From Candidatus Methanoperedens sp. (GTDB lineage Archaea; Halobacteriota; Methanosarcinia; Methanosarcinales; Methanoperedenaceae), in assembly GCA_027460525.1 (NCBI GenBank), contig JAPZAS010000027.1, positions 1 through 51,369 of the forward strand: 51,369 bases of DNA. Direction: 5' to 3'. Shown in pieces: positions 17,034 through 25,716 of the stretch. A model generated the notes under the pieces. It ran no database searches and was not told the DNA's origin. It saw nothing but the letters and a program-made list of their open reading frames with translations. The position numbers and the translations under genes are program-made. The number at the start of each line of letters is the position of its first letter. The stretch's first letter is position 1.

Positions 17034-18173
17034 TTATAAAACCGCTTCCATTCGCCGGAGAGCTTCCCTTATGCGCTCCTGTGAGGTTGCATACGATATC
17101 CTTATAAAATCATTTCCAGCTTCACCGAATGCTGCCCCTGGCGTGGTAGCAACGAATGCTTTATTGAGAAAAAGTTCAGCCACCTTTTCACCGCTTCCAT
17201 ACGCGCTCACATCAGCAAAGGCATAGAAAGCCCCATCCGGCATGGCACATTTTATACCGAGTTCATTCAATCCTTTGATGAGCACGTTCCTTCTTGCCCT
17301 GAATTCCGCTACCATGTCTGCAACACAGCTCTGGTCGCCCTGAAGCGCAGCCATGCCGGCATACTGCACGAACGAAGTCGCCTGGCTCACAGAGTGCGAG
17401 TGCAGCTTGAGCATCGGCTCGTAGATTGTCTTTGGCGCGCTCACATACCCGAGTCTCCATCCCGTCATGGCATATGCCTTTGAGAACCCGTTGACCGTGA
17501 TCGTCAGCTCCTCCATCCCATCAAGTGAGCCTATACTTATGTGTTCTCTGCCGTAGATGATTTTTTCATAAATCTCATCTGATAACACCGTGATATTCTT
17601 ATCAACCGCAAGGTCAGCAATCTCTTTCAGCGTGTCTCTGCCGTACACGCTGCCTGTGGGATTGCACGGGCTGTTTATAACTATGAGTTTTGTCTTTTTT
17701 GTTATGTGCCCTGCTAACCCTGCGGGTGTAAAACCATTATCCCGATTTGTAGGCACCCAAACCGGTTTTGCGCCTGCGAGTTTTATACACGGCTCGTATG
17801 AAACCCAGGCAGGGTCGAACAGGATTGCTTCATCGCCATCCTCGAGCACAGAGAGCACAACTTCAAAGATAGCCTGCTTTGCTCCCGGGGTTACTATTAT
17901 ATTGCCTGCCTGTGCAGCGATGTTATTCTCTTTTTTGAGCTTGTCTGCGATAGCCTTTCGCAGTTCAGGGATTCCTGGTGAAGGGGTGTAATGAGTATCC
18001 CCCCGGTCAAGGGACGCCTTCGCTGCATCGATGATATGCTGTGGCGTGGTAAAATCAGGTTCCCCGAGGCTGAAGCTTATTATGTCTTTGCCCTGGCTTT
18101 TCAATTCACTTGCAAGATTTGATATTCGAAGCGTCGCCGACTCTGTGATGTTTTGCAGTCGTTTTGCAGTCAT
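17034..18173 (-). CDS. Class I aminotransferase (aspartate aminotransferase-like)
   Basis: This 379-residue PLP enzyme of fold type I transfers amino groups between amino and 2-oxo acids. Diagnostic residues are LGEPDF at 37-42, TPGAKQA near 95, NPTG at 171-174, DEIY at 199-202, the PLP lysine K232 in NGFSKAYAMTGWRLGY, and R353-like RISYA near the end. It resembles archaeal AspC-type enzymes, but the substrate could also be an aromatic or branched amino acid. It stands alone, convergent with the beta-helix gene. Confidence 0.93.
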   Translation of the reverse strand: MTAKRLQNITESATLRISNLASELKSQGKDIISFSLGEPDFTTPQHIIDAAKASLDRGDTHYTPSPGIPELRKAIADKLKKENNIAAQAGNIIVTPGAKQAIFEVVLSVLEDGDEAILFDPAWVSYEPCIKLAGAKPVWVPTNRDNGFTPAGLAGHITKKTKLIVINSPCNPTGSVYGRDTLKEIADLAVDKNITVLSDEIYEKIIYGREHISIGSLDGMEELTITVNGFSKAYAMTGWRLGYVSAPKTIYEPMLKLHSHSVSQATSFVQYAGMAALQGDQSCVADMVAEFRARRNVLIKGLNELGIKCAMPDGAFYAFADVSAYGSGEKVAELFLNKAFVATTPGAAFGEAGNDFIRISYATSQERIREALRRMEAVL

Positions 18174-18223
18174 AAAGTGTAACTCACAGACGAATTTCCT
18201 TATATTTAAGCCATTCTGAAGAA

Positions 18224-18556
18224 TTAAATCACAAAGTCTTTCTCAAGCTTGAGTGAATAGAAAAATATCGCTTCACCTTCTGGTACATCCTTCCACAGGT
18301 TTTTATCCACGCAATCCTCCCCCAGTTCCTTGACAAGACCAGCGTAGGTGACAGCCGCGATTTTATCAATGTTTACAGCTATGTTCTCAAGCCTGCCATT
18401 GGTTGCATTTCGTACCCTGTACACCCCTTTATTGAAGAACTTGTTGGAGATCAGCGTGCTCTTGCCGCGCTCTTTCGCCTCATTTATTTTAAACTCATCC
18501 ATATCAAGAACGTGTCCGATTCTTTCTATGTCCAGTTTAAAAGTTGCGGAGTTCAA
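18224..18556 (-). CDS. Hypothetical protein, 110 residues
   Basis: A well-formed frame with a plausible soluble protein (FKLDIERIGHVLDMDEFKINEAKERGKSTLISN, then VYRVRNATNGRLENIAVNIDKI and a C-terminal strand FFYSLKLEKDFVI). No family was recognised. It lies 50 nt upstream of the aminotransferase on the same strand and may share its transcript. It has no membrane segment or catalytic motif. Confidence 0.65.
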   Translation of the reverse strand: MNSATFKLDIERIGHVLDMDEFKINEAKERGKSTLISNKFFNKGVYRVRNATNGRLENIAVNIDKIAAVTYAGLVKELGEDCVDKNLWKDVPEGEAIFFYSLKLEKDFVI

Positions 18557-18726
18557 TGCTATCGCTCAATGAGTATGTATTTGCGGGTATTTAATGTTTA
18601 TTTACTTGGGGAAGCTGAGATACGCATTCTGAGAAATTTAAGAAATATAATAAATATGTTAACTATAAATAATGACTGATTTATATTAAACTAATTTCAA
18701 AAGCTTTTTATACTTTTTGGGATATA

Positions 18727-18755
18727 CTCACCCAAGTTTGGTGAGCTTATAAAAA
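18727..18755 (+). promoter_or_regulatory. Inverted repeat next to a strong TATA box
   Basis: CTCACC (18727-18732) and GGTGAG (18740-18745) form an inverted repeat directly abutting CTTATAAAAA, a strong archaeal TATA. The predicted start is near 18776. A second TATA-like TTTATACTTT lies at 18706. The repeat is well placed for a factor acting at the promoter. From 18557 to 18726 I see only AT-rich sequence without a gene. Confidence 0.5.
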
Positions 18756-18775
18756 ACGTATCATTGGGAGCCATC

Positions 18776-18881
18776 AGCGGTGGATAGTGTAAAAACGTTG
18801 GTATAAGAGCCAGTGGACTTGCCTTGGAATAATGCACTGGCATAGGCGGATGTAGCCAGCTTCTGGCGCGAATATACGGAG
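18776..18881 (+). ncRNA. Candidate structured leader with alternative pairings
   Basis: Four arms occur in order: GCCAGTG (18809-18815), CACTGGC (18835-18841), GCCAG (18855-18859) and CTGGC (18863-18867). Arms 1-2 and 3-4 make two hairpins. Arms 2-3 or 1-4 could pair instead, excluding the first form. The last hairpin ends 14 nt before the ATG at 18882. This resembles an RNA switch, but no known riboswitch consensus was matched. Confidence 0.4.
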
Positions 18882-19214
18882 ATGTTAAAACTGAGCTTTA
18901 ATAACGCATTGAGGTGGTACATAAAATGGTGGTGGGCAGTAGGGATAGTGTGGTTTGTTAGTTTTTTCGTACTAGCATTTGGTGGTTTTGGTATTATTGG
19001 AAAATTTCTTAACGTTCTTCATGTAACAATATCCAGTGCAACACTCAAAAATATAATTCTTACTGTTTATTTTCCAGGGTATCTCTTCACTTTGGTTTTT
19101 AAAGGATTGGATATGGGTTATTACGCTATTTTACCTATGTTCATTTTTTTCTTAGCTCCATGTTGTATTTTGGCTATAATCTTCAAATTGATTCTATGGT
19201 GGAACGACAAATGA
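18882..19214 (+). CDS. Small membrane protein, unknown
   Basis: This 110-residue protein has about three hydrophobic helices (WAVGIVWFVSFFVLAFGGFGIIG, an amphipathic middle, then PMFIFFLAPCCILAIIFKLIL) and a Trp-rich N-terminal stretch WYIKWWW. Its stop overlaps the ATG of the large secreted protein (ATGA), so the two are translated together. The ATG sits only one base from CGGAG, an unusual ribosome-site spacing. No family was recognised. A role in exporting or anchoring its partner is speculation. Confidence 0.65.
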   Translation: MLKLSFNNALRWYIKWWWAVGIVWFVSFFVLAFGGFGIIGKFLNVLHVTISSATLKNIILTVYFPGYLFTLVFKGLDMGYYAILPMFIFFLAPCCILAIIFKLILWWNDK

Positions 19215-22200
19215 AATCATTTAATTGTACTGTTGCATTTTTGTTATGTTTAATCCTTGCTCCAACTAGTTTTGCAGAATCGGACGACAATGTAGAATTA
19301 ACATTGGATATTATTGACCACATACGCGATCCAGTTCCATATCCAGGGAATATTGAAATTGCTTTTCTTGGGAGTTCTAATGAAACAATTTTTTTGAAAG
19401 AAATCACAGTGGATTGGGGAAATAAAAACATATCAATAATCACTTTAAATAAAACTCTTACAGGAATCGGAAGCGATTACCAGAAATTGCGTAATATTAG
19501 TTCTACACGGCAGCAAAATTTAACTCCATCAGATATTTCAGCACTCAGTGCAAGGATTTCTGAAGGGGTTTACAGAGAAAAAATAATCGTAGATCCCAGT
19601 AAAATTTTTAATGACGGATTCGCGCCTGATAGGGAAAAAATAATTCATCTTGAACTTTTTTATATTTACAACAATAAAAGTAAAGCTATAAGTAAAGATA
19701 TCGTGCTAAAAATTCTGCCTGAGATTATCGAACCGCAGATTAAAGCCGATACAAGAATCTCGATATCATCAATACCCATAGCAAGTAGTAGTTATTATTA
19801 TGGGGATTTGCATGTCCATAGTGGATATAGTTCTTTGATAGGTGGCTACGATGGAGATATGCTCACACCTGATGATGCATGTTCATATGAATTACAATCG
19901 TGGTGGGGTTCAACAATTCCCGATCTCCGAGATCAGGCACAAGCTTTAGGTCTTAATTGGTTTTCTCTTACTGATCACAGTTATTGCCTTGACCCTGACA
20001 AGTTTAACAATGTGAGAGATTGGAGTCAGGGAAATTCCACTCCAGATTTCATAATAATTCCAAGCGAAGAGTTAAGTGTACAGGACATGCCGGATGACGG
20101 TTCTGATGGCGAGCCTTTCTGCAATTACCCAAATAACGATAACGTCGCCCATCTTGGCGCGCATGCTATCTCCACATTTATTCCAGGAGGCATGTGCAAC
20201 GGACAAATCAGCGCCCAGCAGGGCATAGACGAAGTAAAAAGTTTGGGCGGGTTTCCAATAATAAACCATCCTTTTGGTGGCGATTTCGGATACTGGCAGG
20301 TCGATGCTTGGGATTGGGAAGCCAATCTAAGTACAAGTGGAGAAACCGGAGTTGAGATATGGAACGGCGAATCACCAGATGAAGTCTCGATAAATTTCTG
20401 GGTGAGCAGATTGCTTCGAGGGCTTAAGACCTATGCATTCTCAGGAACAGATGAACATGGAGGGGCTTCTGATGAGGTTGTCAACGGAGTCTATGTTTCA
20501 GGTTCTTTCAACAAGGCGAACCTGATAGATGCCTTAAATAAAGGTCATGTCTTTATCTCCAACGCTCCTTTCCTTTCCCTCAAGAGCCGCACCGACCCTA
20601 ATATAATGATGGGCGACACCGTTACGGTGAATACAGGCGATGCTGTTGAATTTTCGGTTATTCTGAATCCCCAGAGCAGCGGCAGGCTCACCGTCCACAA
20701 GGGCGTGATAGGCGAAAACATAGAAGATAATGAAGCAGGCTGGCCGAAGATATATGACAATCTGGATGCTGGAGAAACCATTTTTTCAGATAAACCAGAT
20801 AAGAAGTCGTATTATCGAGCAGAATACGCAGCTACTGACGGAAGCGACCTAAGTGCTTATACTAATCCTATCTGGATAAAACCAAAAGGTCGTACAGGCG
20901 GTCCAGATTCTTTCGGCTACACGTTCAAAGACAGCAATAGCATAGGCGGCCCTGGCTATGAATGGATTGAGATTTCAGGAACTGGAGCCGAGGTTTTAAG
21001 CGACAGTGATGATGAGGTGGTAGATAATATCAACATTGGATTCTTTTTCAATTACTACGGAACAGATTACAGTCAATTAGCTATTGCTAACAATGGTCTG
21101 CTGTTCTCAAGCGGTACAACATGGCAATATGTAAATGAGCCGATCACACAATCACCCTCGGTACATGGATTTATTGCACCATTCTGGGATGATATTATAA
21201 CCTATGATGATCGAGGAGCAGGAACGATATACTATCAAACAATTGGTACAGCCTCAAACAGAATGTTCGTGGTGGAATGGTATGACAATAAGCATTATGG
21301 TAGTTCTGATTCCGGTGTCACTTTCGAGGCAATACTTTACGAGGGTTCCAATAATATAAAATTCCAGTATAAGGATGTTGACTTTGGAAATGTGTATTAT
21401 GCAGTAAGCGGAGATAATCCGCCTTATAATAACGGCGGATCAGCAACAGTCGGCATAGAAGGTCCTTCAGGAGATATTGGTTTGCAGTATTCATTCAATG
21501 AGCCGGTAATTACTCCTGGCTTGGCTATTCTCTTTAAATTTCCGCAATATGCAGGCACCAATTTATACCTCTCCAAGCAGGCGCCAGTGAGTAAAGATAA
21601 TGAAAGCACTATGTCATATACGCTGTTCTACCATAATTTCGCAGATACGATAGCTCAGAATGTTGTACTTGAAGATACCTTACCTGCTGAAGTTGGATTT
21701 ATATCAGCGTCAGATAGTGGGAGCTATGAATCCCTAACAAGGAAAGTAACGTGGAATATAGGAGGTGTAGCGCCAAGTGGTAACGGCTACAGGACTGTAA
21801 CAGTCAGAATCCCCCAGAGCATGGTAATTGGAAGCGTTATCCGGAACAATGCAAGAATAAACACTTCGAATCTTGAAGTTAGATACGATGATAATGAAGC
21901 GTATGCACTGACAAAAGTCACAGGTTCGACTCTTCCTCCAAATGTGAGTGTCGAACCAAACAACGGAGGTCTCACGCCTTCAGTTGTTTGGCACACTCCA
22001 ACCACCTTCGCATACTATAGTTCATGTGCAACAGATGTAGGGATAAATATTCACATCAGTGATGGTGGCCCTGATATAACAGGTACTTTGGTGGAAAGTT
22101 CGCCTAACAATTGGACATACACCACATCATTCGAAAGAAAAGGAGCAGCTGTCGTCACCTATATCGTCACAGGTTGCACTGTACCATCTATTTCCTTCAA

Positions 22201-23821
22201 TATTTACATCGACCCTTCAGGATACATCTATGATGCAAACTCGGGCAATAGAATTAGCGAAGCAAGTGTCTGGCTGCAGCGCCCGGATGGCGAAGGAGGA
22301 TGGGAGAATGTGTCTACAGGTCAAACTCCCCCAATAATTCAGCCTGATATAAACCCTCTAATCACAGGTGCAGATGGGCAGTATCAATGGGATGTCTTAG
22401 CAGGGTCTTATCGTGTGCATGTTGAAGCACTTGGATATTATCCAGCAGATAGCATCGTGGTGAGCGTACCACTACCAGTGGCCGATCTTCACGTTGGATT
22501 GATCCGTATGCCCGATACAAGGCCTCCTGCCAGCGTAACTAATTTGCATAATACCACCTTTGCACAGACCTATATTAACTGGAGCTGGACGAATCCTGAA
22601 GATACAGATTTTGCTGGGGTTGCGATATATCTGGATAGTGTTTTCCAGTTAAATATTTCCTCGCCAATGAATTATTACGAAGCAACTGGATTATCTCCGG
22701 ATACGCTATATGAACTCGGCACGCACACATTGGATGCTTCAGGTAATATAAATTGGACATGGGCTATTCACACTGCAAGAACAGCGCCGTTGGATATGAC
22801 GCCTCCAGCAACAATAGCTTTATTATCTGGAATCCGGGGCAATAACGGTTGGTACATTTCGGATGTCCGTGCGATTCTTACAGCAGCAGATAGTGAAGGA
22901 GGCTCAGGCGTTGATAAGACTGAATACAGCTTTGATAACACAACTTGGATTAAATATACTACCCCGTTCAACATAAGCAGCGAAGGAACAACGGCAATTT
23001 ATTACCGCTCGGTGGATAACGCTGACAATGTTGAGTCAACCAATACTCAAGTAATTAATATCGACAAGACACCGCCGGACATCAGCATCACCGATGTGAT
23101 TGATGGTGGCTTCTATAATAGCAATGTAACCCCCCGCATAGCCATTACGGATACGACCCTTAATAATAAATCAATTACTCTGAATAGTGCTCCATATATA
23201 AATGGGACTATTGTTTTTGCAGAAGGAAGCTATACGTTAGTTGCCTATGCGAACGATATTGCAGGGAACAGTGTCACGAAGATTTTGAGATTTATCATCG
23301 ACAAGACACCCCCTGAAGTAGCCATCAGGTTCGATACGGACTCAAAGGACATTAAGGTATATGATAACGAGACTGGAATCGGGGCAAACTATGTGGCAAT
23401 GCCCTCGAAGGATGGTAAGGAAGTACCAAACGAGGACAATGAGGCGGGCTGGGAGCTAAGGCAGTACACCCTCAAAGATATTGCAGACAACGCGCTTGTG
23501 GTTGTCTTGAAGCACAAGAAAAAAGGAAACGAAGCCAGAGTCGAACTTATCAGTATTCAATACAACGGCGCAGCTGCTATAACTACTACAAAATACGAGA
23601 TGCATGTAAAGTACTCTGAAGAAAAAAATTCACTCAGGGAATTGGAGCAGAAGTTTAGTGCTAAGAATCTTTTTGAGGCTGAATCGAAGTACAGTGCCAA
23701 GAAAGATGAAACAGAAATAAAGGCTAAGATTGAAGGACAAAAGGAGCAGAAAGAGTCTCTGGCAGGAATTGCAATATTGGAGATATTGACTGAGGATGGC
23801 AGTTTAAAATTCAGATATTAA
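19211..23821 (+). CDS. Giant secreted PHP-domain (CehA/McbA-like) multidomain surface protein
   Basis: This protein of 1,536 residues has a signal peptide (FNCTVAFLLCLILAPTSFA). Residues ~195-420 are a PHP metallohydrolase domain with ligands in GDLHVHSGYSS (~198), SLTDHSY (~252), INHPFGG (~350) and GTDEHGG (~414). A beta domain at ~575-775 follows (NIGFFFNYYGTDY, FIAPFWDDI), then a DUF11 repeat (~785-900), a carboxypeptidase-regulatory-like domain (~1000-1095), and two adhesin-type domains (YSFDNTTWIKYTTPF). A charged tail lacks an anchor. The ATG at 19211 overlaps the upstream stop. Hydrolysis of a phosphoester at the cell surface is inferred from the family. Confidence 0.88.
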   Translation: MKSFNCTVAFLLCLILAPTSFAESDDNVELTLDIIDHIRDPVPYPGNIEIAFLGSSNETIFLKEITVDWGNKNISIITLNKTLTGIGSDYQKLRNISSTRQQNLTPSDISALSARISEGVYREKIIVDPSKIFNDGFAPDREKIIHLELFYIYNNKSKAISKDIVLKILPEIIEPQIKADTRISISSIPIASSSYYYGDLHVHSGYSSLIGGYDGDMLTPDDACSYELQSWWGSTIPDLRDQAQALGLNWFSLTDHSYCLDPDKFNNVRDWSQGNSTPDFIIIPSEELSVQDMPDDGSDGEPFCNYPNNDNVAHLGAHAISTFIPGGMCNGQISAQQGIDEVKSLGGFPIINHPFGGDFGYWQVDAWDWEANLSTSGETGVEIWNGESPDEVSINFWVSRLLRGLKTYAFSGTDEHGGASDEVVNGVYVSGSFNKANLIDALNKGHVFISNAPFLSLKSRTDPNIMMGDTVTVNTGDAVEFSVILNPQSSGRLTVHKGVIGENIEDNEAGWPKIYDNLDAGETIFSDKPDKKSYYRAEYAATDGSDLSAYTNPIWIKPKGRTGGPDSFGYTFKDSNSIGGPGYEWIEISGTGAEVLSDSDDEVVDNINIGFFFNYYGTDYSQLAIANNGLLFSSGTTWQYVNEPITQSPSVHGFIAPFWDDIITYDDRGAGTIYYQTIGTASNRMFVVEWYDNKHYGSSDSGVTFEAILYEGSNNIKFQYKDVDFGNVYYAVSGDNPPYNNGGSATVGIEGPSGDIGLQYSFNEPVITPGLAILFKFPQYAGTNLYLSKQAPVSKDNESTMSYTLFYHNFADTIAQNVVLEDTLPAEVGFISASDSGSYESLTRKVTWNIGGVAPSGNGYRTVTVRIPQSMVIGSVIRNNARINTSNLEVRYDDNEAYALTKVTGSTLPPNVSVEPNNGGLTPSVVWHTPTTFAYYSSCATDVGINIHISDGGPDITGTLVESSPNNWTYTTSFERKGAAVVTYIVTGCTVPSISFNIYIDPSGYIYDANSGNRISEASVWLQRPDGEGGWENVSTGQTPPIIQPDINPLITGADGQYQWDVLAGSYRVHVEALGYYPADSIVVSVPLPVADLHVGLIRMPDTRPPASVTNLHNTTFAQTYINWSWTNPEDTDFAGVAIYLDSVFQLNISSPMNYYEATGLSPDTLYELGTHTLDASGNINWTWAIHTARTAPLDMTPPATIALLSGIRGNNGWYISDVRAILTAADSEGGSGVDKTEYSFDNTTWIKYTTPFNISSEGTTAIYYRSVDNADNVESTNTQVINIDKTPPDISITDVIDGGFYNSNVTPRIAITDTTLNNKSITLNSAPYINGTIVFAEGSYTLVAYANDIAGNSVTKILRFIIDKTPPEVAIRFDTDSKDIKVYDNETGIGANYVAMPSKDGKEVPNEDNEAGWELRQYTLKDIADNALVVVLKHKKKGNEARVELISIQYNGAAAITTTKYEMHVKYSEEKNSLRELEQKFSAKNLFEAESKYSAKKDETEIKAKIEGQKEQKESLAGIAILEILTEDGSLKFRY

Positions 23822-23847
23822 CTCTTCTCATTGCCACTTACGAGTTT

Positions 23848-24762
23848 TTATTTATCAGAGAGCGGTATCTCTATCTCCATCAATTCTTCTGCAATCTTGA
23901 CGTTTTCAAAAACCTCTTTTGCATCCTGCAGCAAAGGCTCTGTGCTTTCCGAATACCTTGAACTGATATGAGTTAATACCAGCTGTTTTACCTTCGCCTT
24001 TTTTGCAAGAAGAGAAGCTTCCCTAGAGGTTGAGTGTTTTGTTTCAATAGCCCAATCTTTAAGCTCCTCAGCAAGCGTGCCGTCATGGATGAGTAAATCG
24101 GCTTTATGGCTTGCTTTTTCTATGGATTCACACGGTCTGGTATCGCCGCTGTAAACGAGCTTCCGACCGGGGCGAGGCTTCCCGACAATCTGGGAAGGCA
24201 ATATCTTCCTGCCGCCTATTATAACCGGCTCACCTTTCTGGAGTTTTGAGAAAAGAGGTCCTTCAGGCACTCCAAGTTCGATTGCTTTCCTCCTGTTAAA
24301 CCTGCCTGCACGTCTTTTCTCCTCAAGAACATAACCAAGACTTGGGATACCATGATCAGTAGCGACAGACTTTATGGAATAATCCCCTTTATCAATGATG
24401 TCGCCGTCTTCCATCTCATGTGCATTTATGGCAAATCCGAGATTGTAATAGCCCAGGTCGATTAAGAGTTTTACCATCTGCTTTGTCCATTTTGGACCGT
24501 ACATATCCAGCGGTTCGGTTCTTCCATTAAAAGACATCGTCTGTACGAGTCCTGGGATTCCGAGGAAATGGTCTGCATGGAAATGAGTGATAAATATAGA
24601 ATTGACCTTCATGCCGGTTTTTGCCCGCATCATCTGCTGCTGCGTACCCTCGCCGCAGTCAAACAGCATCGTTTCTCCTTCCCTGTTGATTAATATTGCA
24701 GAAGGGTTGCGGTTTGGCGTTGGAAGGGTACCGCCTGTGCCGAGAAAAGTTACACGCAGCAT
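23848..24762 (-). CDS. rnz: Ribonuclease Z (tRNA 3' processing endonuclease)
   Basis: RNase Z cuts tRNA precursors after the discriminator base so that CCA can be added, needed here because none of the four tRNAs in the window encode CCA. The 304-residue protein has FLGTGGTLPTPNRNPSAI, the zinc motif HFHADH (H60, H62, D64, H65), PGLVQTMSF and YSGDTRP, LIHDGTLAEE and LTHISSRYS. The ATG at 24762 lies ~25 bp after a TATA-like TTATTTAAAGC, so the mRNA is nearly leaderless. It sits just downstream of tRNA-Tyr on the same strand. Confidence 0.95.
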   Translation of the reverse strand: MLRVTFLGTGGTLPTPNRNPSAILINREGETMLFDCGEGTQQQMMRAKTGMKVNSIFITHFHADHFLGIPGLVQTMSFNGRTEPLDMYGPKWTKQMVKLLIDLGYYNLGFAINAHEMEDGDIIDKGDYSIKSVATDHGIPSLGYVLEEKRRAGRFNRRKAIELGVPEGPLFSKLQKGEPVIIGGRKILPSQIVGKPRPGRKLVYSGDTRPCESIEKASHKADLLIHDGTLAEELKDWAIETKHSTSREASLLAKKAKVKQLVLTHISSRYSESTEPLLQDAKEVFENVKIAEELMEIEIPLSDK

Positions 24763-24822
24763 GAGGTGCTTATTTGCGTTTGTGCTTTAAATAACTCACT
24801 TATTGAAGAAGATGGAAAAATA

Positions 24823-25006
24823 TCCCGCCTCCCAGACTCGAACCGGGGACTTCGCGGTGCCTGCGCGTTAATGTGTGCATAAACCGAAACTTCGGTTTAC
24901 CGCGTTGGGGTATGCGAAGCATACCCCGCATTTGATAAACCTTTCTTAAAGGTTTGCACATGAACCAAACTACAGCCGCGCACTCTGACCACTGAGTTAA
25001 GGCGGG
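24823..25006 (-). tRNA. tRNA-Tyr (anticodon GTA) with a 111-nt intron
   Basis: The reverse strand holds two exons: 25006-24970 (37 nt, ending CTGTAG) and 24858-24823 (starting ACCGCG). Joined, they give a 73-nt cloverleaf with acceptor CCCGCCT/AGGCGGG, D stem ACTC/GAGT, anticodon stem CGCGG/CCGCG and T loop TTCGAGT. C1-G72 is the archaeal tyrosine identity pair. The intron lies after position 37, the standard archaeal site. No CCA is encoded. Confidence 0.93.
24859..24969 (-). other. Intron of tRNA-Tyr with three strong hairpins
   Basis: Within the 111 nt there are three perfect stems: AAACCGAA/TTCGGTTT (24881-24898), GGGGTATGC/GCATACCCC with a GAA loop (24907-24927) and AAACCTTT/AAAGGTTT (24937-24955). 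At the junctions CTGT pairs with GCAG between bulges on each strand, a relaxed bulge-helix-bulge, followed by an intron helix using ATGTG/CACAT. Cleavage by EndA (12099-13154) is expected. Confidence 0.85.
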
Positions 25007-25095
25007 ATGGGCTTTGAATAAGCACAGATATACTTAATTCTTTCTTTCGTAACGATAAATTAAAGACGACACACTTATATTAAGCTAACTCCCGA

Positions 25096-25170
25096 GGGCG
25101 CGTGGCCTAGTCAGGATAAGGCGGCAGCCTCCTAAGCTGTACACCGGGGGTTCGAATCCCTCCGCGCCCG
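25096..25170 (+). tRNA. tRNA-Arg (anticodon CCT)
   Basis: A 75-nt cloverleaf with acceptor GGGCGCG/CGCGCCC, anticodon loop CTCCTAA, T stem GGGGG/CCCTC around TTCGAAT and discriminator G. No CCA and no intron. It is read divergently from tRNA-Tyr, 89 nt away. The stretch after it, 25171-25291, holds no gene I can support. Confidence 0.95.
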
Positions 25171-25291
25171 TATAAGAATTATATAATCATAGCTCGCCCT
25201 CCACAGGTTCAGATATGCTTCCCTGCTCACCGAAAGACAATGTGAGATGAACGGAATACGACCTCTACATAACTTTTCCCTGTATGTCAGC

Positions 25292-25576
25292 TCATCTAAG
25301 TGATTCGATGAACTCGTCGATGGGTAACGCTTTGTATGTCGCTGTTTTGATGCTGCCGCGGGATAAAATTTCAACAATTGCTTTGCTGACCGTGGCTTCA
25401 TCATCCGCTTCTACGATGGTCAAAAAGTCAAAATTTCCCAGGACAGCGTACTGATCCAGCACATTTACCCCCATGTCTTTGAGCTCGGCATTAACTTCTT
25501 TCACTCTGCCGGGGTTCTTCTTGAGTGTCCTGGCACCTTCATCTGTCAGGTTTGAGATTATTATATATCTTGCCAT
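25292..25576 (-). CDS. GYD domain protein
   Basis: This 94-residue protein (RYIIISNLTDEGARTLKKNPGRVKEV, then YAVLGNFDFLTIVEADDEATVSKAI and TATYKALPIDEF) matches the small GYD family, a ferredoxin-like fold of unknown function with the YAVLGNFD variant of the GxYD motif. The ATG at 25576 is chosen over an in-frame start five codons earlier because GGAGGT lies ~10 nt upstream. Its neighbours, tRNA-Arg and larC, give no functional clue. Confidence 0.88.
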   Translation of the reverse strand: MARYIIISNLTDEGARTLKKNPGRVKEVNAELKDMGVNVLDQYAVLGNFDFLTIVEADDEATVSKAIVEILSRGSIKTATYKALPIDEFIESLR

Positions 25577-25716
25577 AGGTTTTACCTCCAATTCCCATTA
25601 TCTAATTAGGGTTTTCCTGTATTTAAAAATAAGCTTTGATTACATTTTTATCCGACTTAGTATAGGGGATTATTTTGCCATAATTTTTTTGAATTTTTAT
25701 AAGCAAACAATTTATA

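Noticed and set aside
18807-18822. AGCCAGTGGACTTGCC resembles the B12 box of cobalamin riboswitches
   Set aside because: The other conserved cobalamin-riboswitch elements are absent upstream, the match is imperfect at about 13 of 16 positions, and the downstream genes have no cobalamin link.
16032-18937. A 16-nt exact repeat, TAAAATGGTGGTGGGC, at 16032 and 18922
   Set aside because: One such pair in 51 kb can occur by chance. One copy is in a leader and the other inside a coding region in Trp codons, so no shared role is evident.
25132-25404. A 90-codon minus-strand frame covering part of tRNA-Arg
   Set aside because: It runs through the tRNA and overlaps the GYD gene in another frame; no protein features.
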